Counted from the stretch's first letter, positions 24,861 to 32,250 are shown. The stretch is DNA of 32,324 bases from an uncultured Prevotellaceae bacterium (GCA_902769805.1 CACXQL010000039.1:1-32324); one strand, 5' to 3'. Program-made: numbers and translations. The notes: generated from the sequence alone by a model not told the origin.

Positions 24861-24892
24861 AATGCAGTAATTTATTAACAATTTAAAAAAGA

Positions 24893-24924
24893 TTTGGCAG
24901 TCTCGGAAAATTGTCTTTGTTTTG
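24893..24924 (+). promoter_or_regulatory. Promoter for the radical SAM gene
   Basis: TTTG (24893-24896), 20 bp, TTGTTTTG (24917-24924; one change from consensus). It lies just before ATG 24946 and rules out a start further upstream. Confidence 0.5.
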
Positions 24925-24945
24925 CAGACGCAAAGGAAGATAGAG

Positions 24946-25863
24946 ATGGAAGAGGTATACAACAGTTATAGCCAGTGGATCAGGAAACAGTTTCCCTATC
25001 GTGTCCAAAAGATATCTATTGATGCGGGATTTTCCTGTCCTAACCGTGACGGACAGGTAGGTCGAGGAGGCTGTATCTTCTGCGACAACCAGACCTTCAA
25101 TCCTTCCTATTGCGACAGAAAGAAAACCATTGCCCAACAATTGGAGGAAGGAAAACAGTTCTTCGGCAGGAAATATCCAGACATGAAATACCTTGCCTAT
25201 TTCCAAGCCTATTCCAATACCTATGATACTCTGGATGTACTCAAACGGAGATACGAAGAGGCATTGGCTGTTGAGGATATTGTAGGACTGGTTATCGGCA
25301 CTCGTCCTGACTGTGTATCTGATGATGTTCTCAACTATTTGGAAGTACTGAACAGGCAAACTTTCCTCATCGTGGAATATGGTATTGAAAGTGCCAATGA
25401 CATGACGCTCCAACGTATCAATAGAGGACATTCTTTTGAGACAGCACGACAAGCTGTCGGACAGACAGCAGAAAGAGGAATACTAACAGGAGCACATGTC
25501 ATCCTTGGACTTCCTGGAGAAGATGCAACAGAAAGTATTCGTCAGGCCACCCTGATTTCTTCACTCAAACTAAACCTGCTGAAGATACATCAACTACAGA
25601 TCATCAGAGGAACGGCATTGGCAAGCATGTATAAGGAAAAACCTTTCCATCTCTATTCACCCGATGAGTATATCGAGCTCATCTCTGACTACCTGCAGCA
25701 TCTGAGGAAAGAGATTGTCGTAGAGCGTTTTGTCTCCCAGTCACCTCCAGACATGGTCATTGCTCCCCACTGGGGACTCAAGAACTATGAGTTCACCAAC
25801 TTGTTGGTCAACTACATGAGGAAGGAAGGAGTTTGGCAAGGAAGGTTGTTAACGAATAGCTGA
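24946..25863 (+). CDS. TIGR01212-family radical SAM protein (YhcC-like)
   Basis: 305 residues. The iron-sulphur ligands are C31, C43 and C46 in FSCPNRDG...GGCIFC, the spacing typical of the YhcC/TIGR01212 group rather than CxxxCxxC. EYGIESANDMTLQRINRGH and HVILGLPGEDATES are conserved in the family. The substrate is unknown; in some bacteria the gene sits near glutamate synthase. Start ATG 24946 (MEEVYNSY). Its 3' end overlaps the convergent GldB-like gene by 15 bp. Confidence 0.85.
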   Translation: MEEVYNSYSQWIRKQFPYRVQKISIDAGFSCPNRDGQVGRGGCIFCDNQTFNPSYCDRKKTIAQQLEEGKQFFGRKYPDMKYLAYFQAYSNTYDTLDVLKRRYEEALAVEDIVGLVIGTRPDCVSDDVLNYLEVLNRQTFLIVEYGIESANDMTLQRINRGHSFETARQAVGQTAERGILTGAHVILGLPGEDATESIRQATLISSLKLNLLKIHQLQIIRGTALASMYKEKPFHLYSPDEYIELISDYLQHLRKEIVVERFVSQSPPDMVIAPHWGLKNYEFTNLLVNYMRKEGVWQGRLLTNS

Positions 25864-26646
25864 ATAATCGGTATTACGGAGCAACTGCTCTACACTAACA
25901 CCTTTATTGCGCTTCATATACTGATTGACGAGCAACACCCTGTCGTTGGAAAAGACATCATTTCCCATTACCTGATTCACAACCCATTGTATCTTTCCCA
26001 TATGAAGGTCACGATTCCGTTGGGACTGTTCACTCTCCTGCATCGGAAAGAGACTGAGGATATAGAAACCAAGACAATCAGGAACTATCATGTCTCGTGT
26101 CATCATCCGCCGCTGGTCCTCCGTATAATGCTTAACATAAAACGGATAGTCCGATCCCAGGTATTTATCCAACGAGATACCAAGCGTCCGATGTCCAACG
26201 ATGACACTCTGGTCAAAAGAACCGATCTGGGCATATACCTGTGGTATCTCCATCGTTGGCAGCTCCTCCTTCAAACGACGGAAAGCGTGAGAGAGGTCCT
26301 GGTTCAGGTCCTCCATATCCGCAAACTGCTGCTGAACGTCATTAATCATCTTTTGTAATGTGGAATCACTGAAGTAATGAAGGAACTTGGCACTTATCTC
26401 CGGATCGTTCACTTGTCCGATACGCAACACATCCTCTATCAGTGTACGGGTCTGCATCGGATAGGTCTTGTTCATCTTCAACATTGCCGAATAGTCACCC
26501 GTCGTCAAATAGAGGCTCTCTATCCTGTCATAACGATCAATGGCAATATTCATGTCGTCCATAGCCTCTTCATTAGACTTCAGACGCCACTCGCAGCCTA
26601 TGCATGCAAGCATTGTTATAACTAACAGGAAATAGACTCTTCGCAT
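25849..26646 (-). CDS. GldB-like lipoprotein
   Basis: 265 residues. A lipoprotein signal (MRRVYFLLVITMLACIGC) ends in a Cys. The central region PQVYAQIGSFDQSVIVGH and LGISLDKYLGSDYPFYVKH resembles GldB gliding-motility lipoproteins, which exist in non-gliding Bacteroidota too. Role here unknown. It has its own promoter and converges on the radical SAM gene. Confidence 0.65.
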   Translation of the reverse strand: MRRVYFLLVITMLACIGCEWRLKSNEEAMDDMNIAIDRYDRIESLYLTTGDYSAMLKMNKTYPMQTRTLIEDVLRIGQVNDPEISAKFLHYFSDSTLQKMINDVQQQFADMEDLNQDLSHAFRRLKEELPTMEIPQVYAQIGSFDQSVIVGHRTLGISLDKYLGSDYPFYVKHYTEDQRRMMTRDMIVPDCLGFYILSLFPMQESEQSQRNRDLHMGKIQWVVNQVMGNDVFSNDRVLLVNQYMKRNKGVSVEQLLRNTDYSAIR

Positions 26647-26701
26647 TGTCTTTATTACAACTATCTGCCTTAAAAAAGACTTAAATTGTTAAACAACGCT
26701 G

Positions 26702-26733
26702 CAAATTTACTAAAAAATATTGTAAAAACCAAA
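26702..26733 (-). promoter_or_regulatory. Promoter for the GldB-like lipoprotein
   Basis: TTTG (26730-26733), 20 bp, TAAATTTG (26702-26709) on the minus strand, with a leader of about 50 nt to ATG 26646. Confidence 0.68.
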
Positions 26734-26749
26734 TTTTAACCTAAAAATA

Positions 26750-27769
26750 TTAAAATAATGCAGAGAAATGTTTACGCCCTTTGACATAATATTGCCATAA
26801 CAAGGAGAAATGGAATTGTTCTGGGATCTTATCTATCACACGACTTGCCTGTATCTGTTGACGGTCTGCCTCAAAATCTTTACGCCAACATTTAAAAGCA
26901 TGACGGGCACGATAGATAGCACGGAAATCACCCCAGTTACGGTTCAAAATCAAAGTCTCCCAAGCAGCAAGATAATCCAAGAACCAGCGCCAGCGCATCA
27001 CATGACGGAGTTCGCTGTCTGGAAGACATTTATACAACATGGTAAGGTTATTACGGAAATTCAAGAAAGTCTTCATCGGATTACCTTTCGGTAGTGTTCC
27101 TCCGCCTACATGATAAACGTAACTCTCAGGCAGGCAATAAATTTTACGTCCCCGAATGCGCAGTCTCCAACAGAGATCTATCTCCTCGTTATGGGCAAAG
27201 AAACGGGCATCCAAACCACCTGCCTCCCAGTAGTCTTTAGAGCGAATCATCAGAGCTGCACCTGTCGCCCACAGAATCTCTGTTGCATAGTCATACTGTC
27301 CGTCGTCTTCTTCTAAAGTATCAAAGATACGTCCTCGACAGAATGGATAGCCATATCGGTCAAGATATCCCCCACTCGCCCCAGCATACTCAAACATATC
27401 CTTATTATATATAGAAAGGAGTTTAGGCTGACATGCCGCTACTTCAGGATGAACATCCATAAACTCTATCAGGGGAGTGAGCCAGTGATGCGTCACTTCT
27501 ATATCAGAATTCAACAACAAATAGTATTCGGCTTTTATCTGCGCCAACGCCTTGTTATAGCCTTCAGCAAAACCCCAGTTCTTTTCTAAGGTGATTACTT
27601 TGCATTCGGGAAAATCAGCAGACAGCATCTTCAACGAATCGTCCGTAGAGGCATTGTCTGCCACATAGACAACGGCTTCCTCTTGAGAATACTGCAACAC
27701 TGTGGGCAGATACTGTTTCAGCATCTTCTGTCCGTTCCAATTCAATATAACAATAGCTACCTTATCCAT
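26750..27769 (-). CDS. Glycosyltransferase family 2 protein
   Basis: 339 residues. It opens VAIVILNWNG, with VADNASTDDS and the metal/nucleotide motif NSD (87-89). The acceptor-side region has WATGAALMIR and the ARFFAHNEEIDLCWR motif common to rhamnosyltransferase-like GT2 enzymes. There are no clear membrane segments. Donor and acceptor sugars are unknown. It begins 4 bp after mtaB and so is likely cotranscribed with it. Confidence 0.87.
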   Translation of the reverse strand: MDKVAIVILNWNGQKMLKQYLPTVLQYSQEEAVVYVADNASTDDSLKMLSADFPECKVITLEKNWGFAEGYNKALAQIKAEYYLLLNSDIEVTHHWLTPLIEFMDVHPEVAACQPKLLSIYNKDMFEYAGASGGYLDRYGYPFCRGRIFDTLEEDDGQYDYATEILWATGAALMIRSKDYWEAGGLDARFFAHNEEIDLCWRLRIRGRKIYCLPESYVYHVGGGTLPKGNPMKTFLNFRNNLTMLYKCLPDSELRHVMRWRWFLDYLAAWETLILNRNWGDFRAIYRARHAFKCWRKDFEADRQQIQASRVIDKIPEQFHFSLLWQYYVKGRKHFSALF

Positions 27770-27773
27770 TACA

Positions 27774-29108
27774 CTACTTCAATTCTTCAATCCTCAGTGC
27801 TGTTTGATCGTGATTAAAATCCGCAAGACGGACTTGCATCAGTTGATTATCATATTCCACACGCGAATCAGCAGGCGACAGTTCCACACGGATATAGTTC
27901 TTTGTAAATCCATGCATCGCCTTGCCACGAGGAGCTTTCTCAAACAACACCTCTGCCTCTTTACCGATATAACGCTGATAGAACGCATGGGTTTTCTCGT
28001 CTGAGAGATCAAGCAACCGTTTACTTCGTTCCCGCTTATCCGCATCCGAGACTTTATAGGGAATCTTCAAGGCTGCTGTGCCTGGACGTTCCGAATAAGG
28101 AAAGACATGCAACTGGGTCACATCAAGAGAGCAAAGGAAATCATAGGTCTCTTCAAAACACTCAGGTGTCTCACCCCTACATCCCACCATTACGTCAACA
28201 CCGATAAAGGCATCGGGCATAACAGACTTGATACGCTGTATCTTATATGCAAACAACTGACGGTCGTAATGGCGATGCATCAATTTCAATATTGTGTCAC
28301 TACCACTCTGTAAAGGGATATGGAAATGCGGCATAAAGGCACGACTATGGGCACAGAAATCAATCAGTTCATCGCTCAACAAGTCAGGCTCCAGACTACT
28401 GATACGATAACGACTGACACCCTCTACAGCATCCAGTGCCTTTACCAAATCAATAAAACGTTCTCCTGTTGTCTTTCCAAAATCACCGATATTTACACCA
28501 GTCAGTACAATCTCCTTCCCACCCTCACGAGCAGCCACTTCTGCCTGTGTCACCAACGAGGCGATGGTCGGGTTACGACTGAAGCCACGGGCATAGGGAA
28601 TGGTACAATAAGTACAGAAGTAGTCACAACCATCCTGCACCTTCAGGAAATAACGGGTACGGTTGCCTCGAGAACAACTCGGTGCAAAAGTTTTGATGTC
28701 TTTCGTCTTCACTGTGTGGTAATTGGCGACAGAGTCGCGACGAACGAAACTATCGGAAAGGAACTGTATCAAATTCGCTTTCTCATTCGCTCCCAACACC
28801 AGATCGACACCCTCTATCTTACTCACTTGCTCTGGCTTCAACTGTGCATAGCATCCTGTCACCACCACAAAAGCATTGGGATGTTGTCTCACCAAACGAT
28901 GAATCGCCTGACGGCATTTGTGATCTGCCACCTCTGTCACAGAACAGGTATTAATCAAACAAATGTCAGCCTGCTCTCCTTTCGCAACAGTCTGCACACC
29001 CATCTCCTGAAGCATCTTAGCGAAAGTGGATGTCTCAGAAAAATTCAGTTTACAGCCCAGCGTAAAATAAACTGCCCGTTTACCTTGAAAAGCCGACGTA
29101 TCTATCAT
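27774..29108 (-). CDS. mtaB: tRNA (N6-L-threonylcarbamoyladenosine(37)-C2)-methylthiotransferase
   Basis: 444 residues with methylthiotransferase architecture. The N-terminal cluster Cys are C19 (TLGCKLN), C55 (NTCSVT) and C86 (TGCYAQ). The radical SAM motif is CDYFCTYC (C161, C165, C168). A C-terminal TRAM-like region follows. NTCSVTEVADHKCRQ and the spacing favour MtaB (ms2t6A37) over MiaB or RimO. It has a clear promoter and leads GT2. Confidence 0.9.
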   Translation of the reverse strand: MIDTSAFQGKRAVYFTLGCKLNFSETSTFAKMLQEMGVQTVAKGEQADICLINTCSVTEVADHKCRQAIHRLVRQHPNAFVVVTGCYAQLKPEQVSKIEGVDLVLGANEKANLIQFLSDSFVRRDSVANYHTVKTKDIKTFAPSCSRGNRTRYFLKVQDGCDYFCTYCTIPYARGFSRNPTIASLVTQAEVAAREGGKEIVLTGVNIGDFGKTTGERFIDLVKALDAVEGVSRYRISSLEPDLLSDELIDFCAHSRAFMPHFHIPLQSGSDTILKLMHRHYDRQLFAYKIQRIKSVMPDAFIGVDVMVGCRGETPECFEETYDFLCSLDVTQLHVFPYSERPGTAALKIPYKVSDADKRERSKRLLDLSDEKTHAFYQRYIGKEAEVLFEKAPRGKAMHGFTKNYIRVELSPADSRVEYDNQLMQVRLADFNHDQTALRIEELK

Positions 29109-29138
29109 ATATATAATAAGGTGTCATCTTCAACACTG

Positions 29139-29170
29139 CAAAGGTAGTAATAAGCAGGCAAAAATGCAAA
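29139..29170 (-). promoter_or_regulatory. Promoter for mtaB-GT2
   Basis: TTTG (29167-29170), 20 bp, TACCTTTG (29139-29146) on the minus strand. Confidence 0.72.
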
Positions 29171-29249
29171 TTTTTAGCAATTATTCCATTAAGTGTAAAA
29201 TAGACGATATTTTTAACATTTCGTAATTTGTTGATTTATAATGCTTTGC

Positions 29250-29322
29250 AAAAAAGTTACAAAAAAGTACTAAAAAAAATCACAAAAAAAAGTACAACGT
29301 ATTAAAAAAATGCCTACCTTTG
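29250..29322 (+). promoter_or_regulatory. Phased A-tracts upstream of the small-lipoprotein promoter
   Basis: Five A-tracts of 6-8 bp start at 29250, 29261, 29272, 29284 and 29304, that is about one helical turn apart (then two). A TACCTTTG -7 box follows at 29315-29322. No good -33 box is seen. Phased A-tracts bend DNA and may act like an UP element. Confidence 0.5.
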
Positions 29323-29374
29323 CAGCGTTTTAATAAACAAATGATTGTTTTACAGATTTAAAAAGCTTAGAAAA

Positions 29375-29545
29375 ATGAAAAAATTAGTATTTGTATTCGC
29401 AGCTGTTGTAGCTGTTTCTTTCGCTTCTTGTGGTAACAAGGCTCAGCAGGCTGAGGTTGACACCGACTCTGTAGAGGTTGTTGACAGCGCTGACACTACT
29501 GCTGCTGACACTGTTGCTGTTGCTGATAGCACTGCAGCTGAGTAA
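29375..29545 (+). CDS. Small Ala/Asp/Val-rich lipoprotein
   Basis: 56 residues: MKKLVFVFAAVVAVSFASC is a lipoprotein signal with Cys19. The mature part is short, acidic and low-complexity, made of Asp-Ser-Ala-Asp-Thr and Val-Ala-Asp repeats. No function known. The A-tract-rich promoter and a perfect terminator suggest a highly expressed monocistronic gene. Confidence 0.75.
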   Translation: MKKLVFVFAAVVAVSFASCGNKAQQAEVDTDSVEVVDSADTTAADTVAVADSTAAE

Positions 29546-29580
29546 TCAGAAACAACTCGAACAAAATTGAGAGAAAGATG

Positions 29581-29608
29581 CCGCTGGATTTGTCCAGCGG
29601 TTTTTTTT
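29581..29608 (+). terminator. Terminator of the small lipoprotein gene
   Basis: A perfect 8-bp stem CCGCTGGA/TCCAGCGG with a TTTG loop is followed by eight T residues. Confidence 0.93.
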
Positions 29609-29611
29609 ATG

Positions 29612-29638
29612 ACTATAGGTACTATAGGAACTATAGTT
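29612..29638. repeat. 9-bp tandem repeat (ACTATAGGW)x3
   Basis: Three units in register, ACTATAGGT, ACTATAGGA and ACTATAGTT, sit between two opposing terminators. Confidence 0.85.
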
Positions 29639-29640
29639 AG

Positions 29641-29676
29641 AAAAAAAGAGGACTCGCCACTGGCAAGTCCTCTTTG
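29641..29676 (-). terminator. Terminator of the rpsF-rpsR-rplI operon
   Basis: On the minus strand AGAGGACT and AGTCCTCT form an 8-bp stem, extended by GCC/GGC after one wobble pair. The stem is followed by TTTTTTT. Confidence 0.9.
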
Positions 29677-29709
29677 CGTATAATAACTATGATTTGCTTT
29701 ACAGCATGG

Positions 29710-30249
29710 TTATTCTTCTGTTGCAGGAGCAGCCTCCCCAACGGGAGCCTCAGCAACGGGAGCTGCCTCAACGGGAGCTGCCTTTTCCTTCTTCTCCTCT
29801 GCAGGGGCATTCTCTGCGATAACCTTTACAGGTATCTCAATCTCTACCTCCTTATGGAAGTGAACAGTAGCCACATAGTCACCAACCATCTTGGCATCAC
29901 GCATAGTGATAATCTTACGATCGATGTCATGACCTAACTTCTTCAGTTCCTCTGCAACGGTAGAAGCGTTGACAGAACCATAAAGCTGACCAGTAGCACT
30001 TACCTTAGCGGCAATTGTCAGAGCCACATCCTTAATAGCCTCGCCCTTCTTCTCAGCCTCAGCTTTCAGGGCAGCGAGCTTGTTGGCCTGCTGCTTCAGG
30101 TTCTCTGCGAGAACCTTCTTGGCAGAAGGAGAAGCGATGACAGCCTTTCCCTGAGGAATCAGGTAGTTACGACCGTAACCAGACTTCACGTTTACGATAT
30201 CGTTCTTATATCCCAGACCGATAATATCTTCTTTCAGTATTAATTCCAT
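29710..30249 (-). CDS. rplI: 50S ribosomal protein L9
   Basis: 179 residues. The N-terminal RNA-binding domain reads MELILKEDIIGLGYKNDIVNVKSGYGRNYLIP. A long connecting helix (ENLKQQANKLAALKAEAEKK) leads to the C-terminal domain. A 30-residue Ala/Glu/Pro-rich tail after about residue 150 (APVEAAPVAEAPVGE) exceeds the usual ~150 residues and is encoded by imperfect short repeats. The operon order rpsF-rpsR-rplI is the conserved one. Confidence 0.95.
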   Translation of the reverse strand: MELILKEDIIGLGYKNDIVNVKSGYGRNYLIPQGKAVIASPSAKKVLAENLKQQANKLAALKAEAEKKGEAIKDVALTIAAKVSATGQLYGSVNASTVAEELKKLGHDIDRKIITMRDAKMVGDYVATVHFHKEVEIEIPVKVIAENAPAEEKKEKAAPVEAAPVAEAPVGEAAPATEE

Positions 30250-30268
30250 ATTGTCGTCCTCCTCCTTA

Positions 30269-30535
30269 TTATTTCATCATATCAGTTACGTAAGGAAGCA
30301 GTGCAATCTGACGGGCACGCTTAACAGCCTGAGCCACACGACGCTGATATTTCAGCGATGTACCAGTGATACGACGGGGAAGAATCTTACCCTGCTCGTT
30401 CAGGAACTTCTTCAGGAACTCGGGATCCTTATAATCTACATACTTAATACCACTCTTCTTAAAGCGGCAATACTTCTTCTTCTTCGTGTCGATAGAAGGA
30501 GCAGTCAAATAACGGATTTCAGTCTCTTGTGCCAT
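30269..30535 (-). CDS. rpsR: 30S ribosomal protein S18
   Basis: 88 residues, including [20 protein letters not shown], the [23 protein letters not shown]-binding region, and a normal C-terminus ([11 protein letters not shown]). It lies between rpsF and rplI in the usual order, two bases after the rpsF stop. Confidence 0.95.
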   Translation of the reverse strand: MAQETEIRYLTAPSIDTKKKKYCRFKKSGIKYVDYKDPEFLKKFLNEQGKILPRRITGTSLKYQRRVAQAVKRARQIALLPYVTDMMK

Positions 30536-30537
30536 AA

Positions 30538-30803
30538 TTAAGCCTCCTCTTTTTTACCAAATTTGTTACGACGCTTCTCAGCATACTCAATGGCATACTT
30601 CTCAAGCTTCACTGTCTGGAAACGGATGACTTTCTCGTCACGACGGAAAGCAGTCTCCAAAGTCTTAATCACTTCTGGCTCAGCCTTGAACTCCATCAGG
30701 AAATAGAAACCTGTAGACTTCTTCTGAATAGCATAAGCCATCTTCTTCAATGCTCATCAGACAAAACGGGAGTCAAAATGAAAACGGTTTCGTATTGATT
30801 CAT
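30538..30803 (-). pseudogene. rpsF: 30S ribosomal protein S6, internally deleted and frameshifted
   Basis: ATG 30803 starts [18 protein letters not shown] and stops at 30747. A second frame from about 30750 continues [21 protein letters not shown] through [13 protein letters not shown] to the normal end at 30538. Intact S6 has about 26 residues (roughly MKEAVxKF...NEExWG) between LSDEQ and LKK. These are missing and about 79 nt appear to have been lost, out of frame. S6 binds 16S rRNA with S18. Full loss would be costly, so a sequence or assembly fault must be considered. Confidence 0.88.
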
Positions 30804-30850
30804 ACTACTAAAATAAAAATTATTTGTTATTTTGCAAAATTGCGGGTGCA

Positions 30851-30913
30851 AAGGTACGAATAAGTGAGCAAAAAAACAAATTTTATTTGAGTTTTTTCGA
30901 ACGGGAGTACCTT
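30851..30913. promoter_or_regulatory. 63-bp palindromic bidirectional promoter repeat, copy A
   Basis: The element is bounded by a perfect 7-bp inverted repeat AAGGTAC/GTACCTT. Its centre CAAATTTTATTTG gives back-to-back -33 boxes. On the minus strand TTTG (30877-30880), 20 bp, then TACCTTTG (30849-30856) would drive the rpsF operon. On the plus strand TTTG (30886-30889) and TACCTTCA (30908-30915) are 18 bp apart. Confidence 0.72.
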
Positions 30914-30924
30914 CAACATAGTTA

Positions 30925-30965
30925 AAGGTACGAATAAGTGAGCAAAAAACCAAATTTTATTTGAG
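30925..30965 (-). promoter_or_regulatory. Half copy (B) of the promoter repeat
   Basis: This begins AAGGTACGAATAAGTGAGC like copy A and matches it through the central TTTTATTTGAG, then diverges into the gtrA end. On the minus strand TTTG (30951-30954) and TACCTTTA (30923-30930) are spaced 20 bp, so B could add a second rpsF promoter. Confidence 0.65.
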
Positions 30966-30968
30966 TTC

Positions 30969-31391
30969 TCATCCTTCAGACATCTCACGACTGGTCCCTG
31001 TGCCATCCATCTTTTTGAAAACAAATCTTACCAACAGGAAATTCACGGGAATTGAAACAGCATAAACACCCACAGGAGCCATCTCGGCACTCAAGCCTAT
31101 CCAGATGAAGAAATTCAGCAGAGCCATCTGTAACAGGTAGTTCACGATGTGAGCCACACCGAAACCTGCTCCATTCTTAGCTGAAGTCTTCTTACGGAAG
31201 ATATAGTAGGCACTCATGTAATAGTTGAAAATAAATCCGGCAATATAGCCTGCTGTCCATGCTATATTCACGTTCATCACCAGTTGCAGCAGCCAGTACA
31301 CTCCATAGTGGATAGCCGTCACCAGTACCCCCACAATGGAAAACCGAATCATCTCTCCGATAGTCTCTTTACTGATATTGAGTTTTTTCAT
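30969..31391 (-). CDS. GtrA-like membrane protein
   Basis: 140 residues with four hydrophobic segments, including FSIVGVLVTAIHYGVYWLL, WTAGYIAGFIFNYYMSAYY, a third near YLLQMALLNFFIWI, and VGVYAVSIPVNFLLVRFVF. This is the GtrA pattern of proteins that help flip lipid-linked sugars. Start ATG 31391 (MKKLNISKETI): the -7 box TATCTTTG ends only 4 bp upstream, so the mRNA would be leaderless or nearly so. Adjacent glycosyltransferase partners are not seen. Confidence 0.83.
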   Translation of the reverse strand: MKKLNISKETIGEMIRFSIVGVLVTAIHYGVYWLLQLVMNVNIAWTAGYIAGFIFNYYMSAYYIFRKKTSAKNGAGFGVAHIVNYLLQMALLNFFIWIGLSAEMAPVGVYAVSIPVNFLLVRFVFKKMDGTGTSREMSEG

Positions 31392-31395
31392 GTTG

Positions 31396-31403
31396 CAAAG
31401 ATA
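31396..31403 (-). promoter_or_regulatory. -7 box abutting the gtrA-like start codon
   Basis: TATCTTTG on the minus strand, 4 bp before ATG 31391. The usual distance from -7 box to transcription start puts the start at about the ATG. No convincing -33 box is visible. Confidence 0.45.
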
Positions 31404-31430
31404 CTTCACGTCTTTTTACCATTTTTCCCT

Positions 31431-31580
31431 CTATTTTATCTCTACCGAACCATCTGTGTTTGTATGTAACAGACCAGACAGTTCTGCAAGTTTTATGTCG
31501 CGGAGTGTTTCAAAGATCGATTTGCCTGTACGTTGGGACATACGTCTAACAAATAAAGTCTTGTTTTGACGATTACCCCA
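31431..31580 (-). pseudogene. C-terminal remnant of an unidentified gene
   Basis: An open frame of 49 codons ends at a TAG (31431-31433) and reads WGNRQNKTLFVRR, then MSQRTGKSIFETLRDIKLAE and onward to SVEIK. The nearest in-frame ATG is internal. The upstream continuation ends in an in-frame stop inside the restriction-gene fragment. I do not recognise the family. It may be the end of the truncated restriction gene or of another deleted gene. Confidence 0.35.
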
Positions 31581-31581
31581 C

Positions 31582-31881
31582 TTACATATCCATCATGGCT
31601 GCATACTCTTTTGCCTGCTGCATGCCATGACTAACTGAGTGGTTGGCATCTTTCGCTTCAACAATAGCAATAGGCGTAGCACGATTGTAATAGAGGACAT
31701 AATCGGCATACTTCGCCTTACCACGAGCCACGAGGTTACCCCTCAGGTTAATCTTACCATCGGTAAGTTTCACCTTAGTCTCCATCGTGATATCATTCAC
31801 AGACCATCCATTTTGAATAATTGCTGGCGTAATGTATCGCAACTTAATGTCTTCTTCTGATAATGAATGAATATCCTCCAT
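31582..31881 (-). pseudogene. Truncated type I restriction endonuclease R subunit (N-terminal nuclease domain only)
   Basis: 99 residues from ATG 31881 (MEDIHSLSEEDIKLRYITP). The HsdR N-terminal PD-(D/E)xK nuclease site is present: D60 in KYADYVLYY and E75-A-K77 in IAIVEAKDAN. HsdR proteins continue for hundreds of residues with helicase motor domains that are missing here. The frame ends soon after GMQQAKEYAAMM. No hsdM or hsdS is in the window. A palindromic promoter copy lies directly upstream. Confidence 0.75.
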
Positions 31882-31907
31882 GTGGCTTTCGTTAGTAATA
31901 CAATGCA

Positions 31908-31970
31908 AAGATACGAATAAATGAGAAGAAAACCAAATTATATTTGAGTTTTCTCGAATGGGAGTATCTT
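31908..31970. promoter_or_regulatory. 63-bp palindromic bidirectional promoter repeat, copy C
   Basis: Same length and layout as copy A with about 9 differences in 63. Ends AAGATAC/GTATCTT are again a perfect inverted repeat although both changed from GG/CC to GA/TC. On the minus strand TTTG (31934-31937), 20 bp, TATCTTTG (31906-31913) fits a promoter for the HsdR fragment. A partial further end (AAAGATACGAA) lies at 31984-31994. Confidence 0.7.
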
Positions 31971-32000
31971 CGAGACTTGTTTCAAAGATACGAAAATAAA

Positions 32001-32028
32001 TTGAAAGTTGAGAATTGAAAATTGAAAA
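32001..32028. repeat. Heptamer array (TTGAAAA)x4
   Basis: TTGAAAG, TTGAGAA, TTGAAAA, TTGAAAA in exact 7-bp register, followed by a perfect 17-bp dyad GTCTTTT ACT AAAAGAC at 32036-32052. Confidence 0.85.
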
Positions 32029-32176
32029 TTTTTACGTCTTTTACTAAAAGACACCTCCACAGAGGGTAACCTGTTTATGAATAATAAATGAATTTCGCAA
32101 AACATCTACCCTTCTACCCTAATACGCTTGGAATGCCGATAAATAAAGGGATTGAGGAAGGGTATATGTCTGCTAA

Positions 32177-32200
32177 CATGTACCCTACATGTACCCTATC
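32177..32200. repeat. Direct repeat of ACATGTACCCT
   Basis: ACATGTACCCT occurs twice in tandem. Other TACCCT copies lie nearby, at about 32107-32121 and 32243. Confidence 0.55.
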
Positions 32201-32250
32201 TCCACTTGCATATATATCCATTCCACTTTTGGATATTTATGCTACCCTAT

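Noticed and set aside
28320-29147. A 275-codon plus-strand frame opposite mtaB
   Set aside because: MtaB is complete on the other strand with all cluster cysteines; the antisense frame shows no domain.
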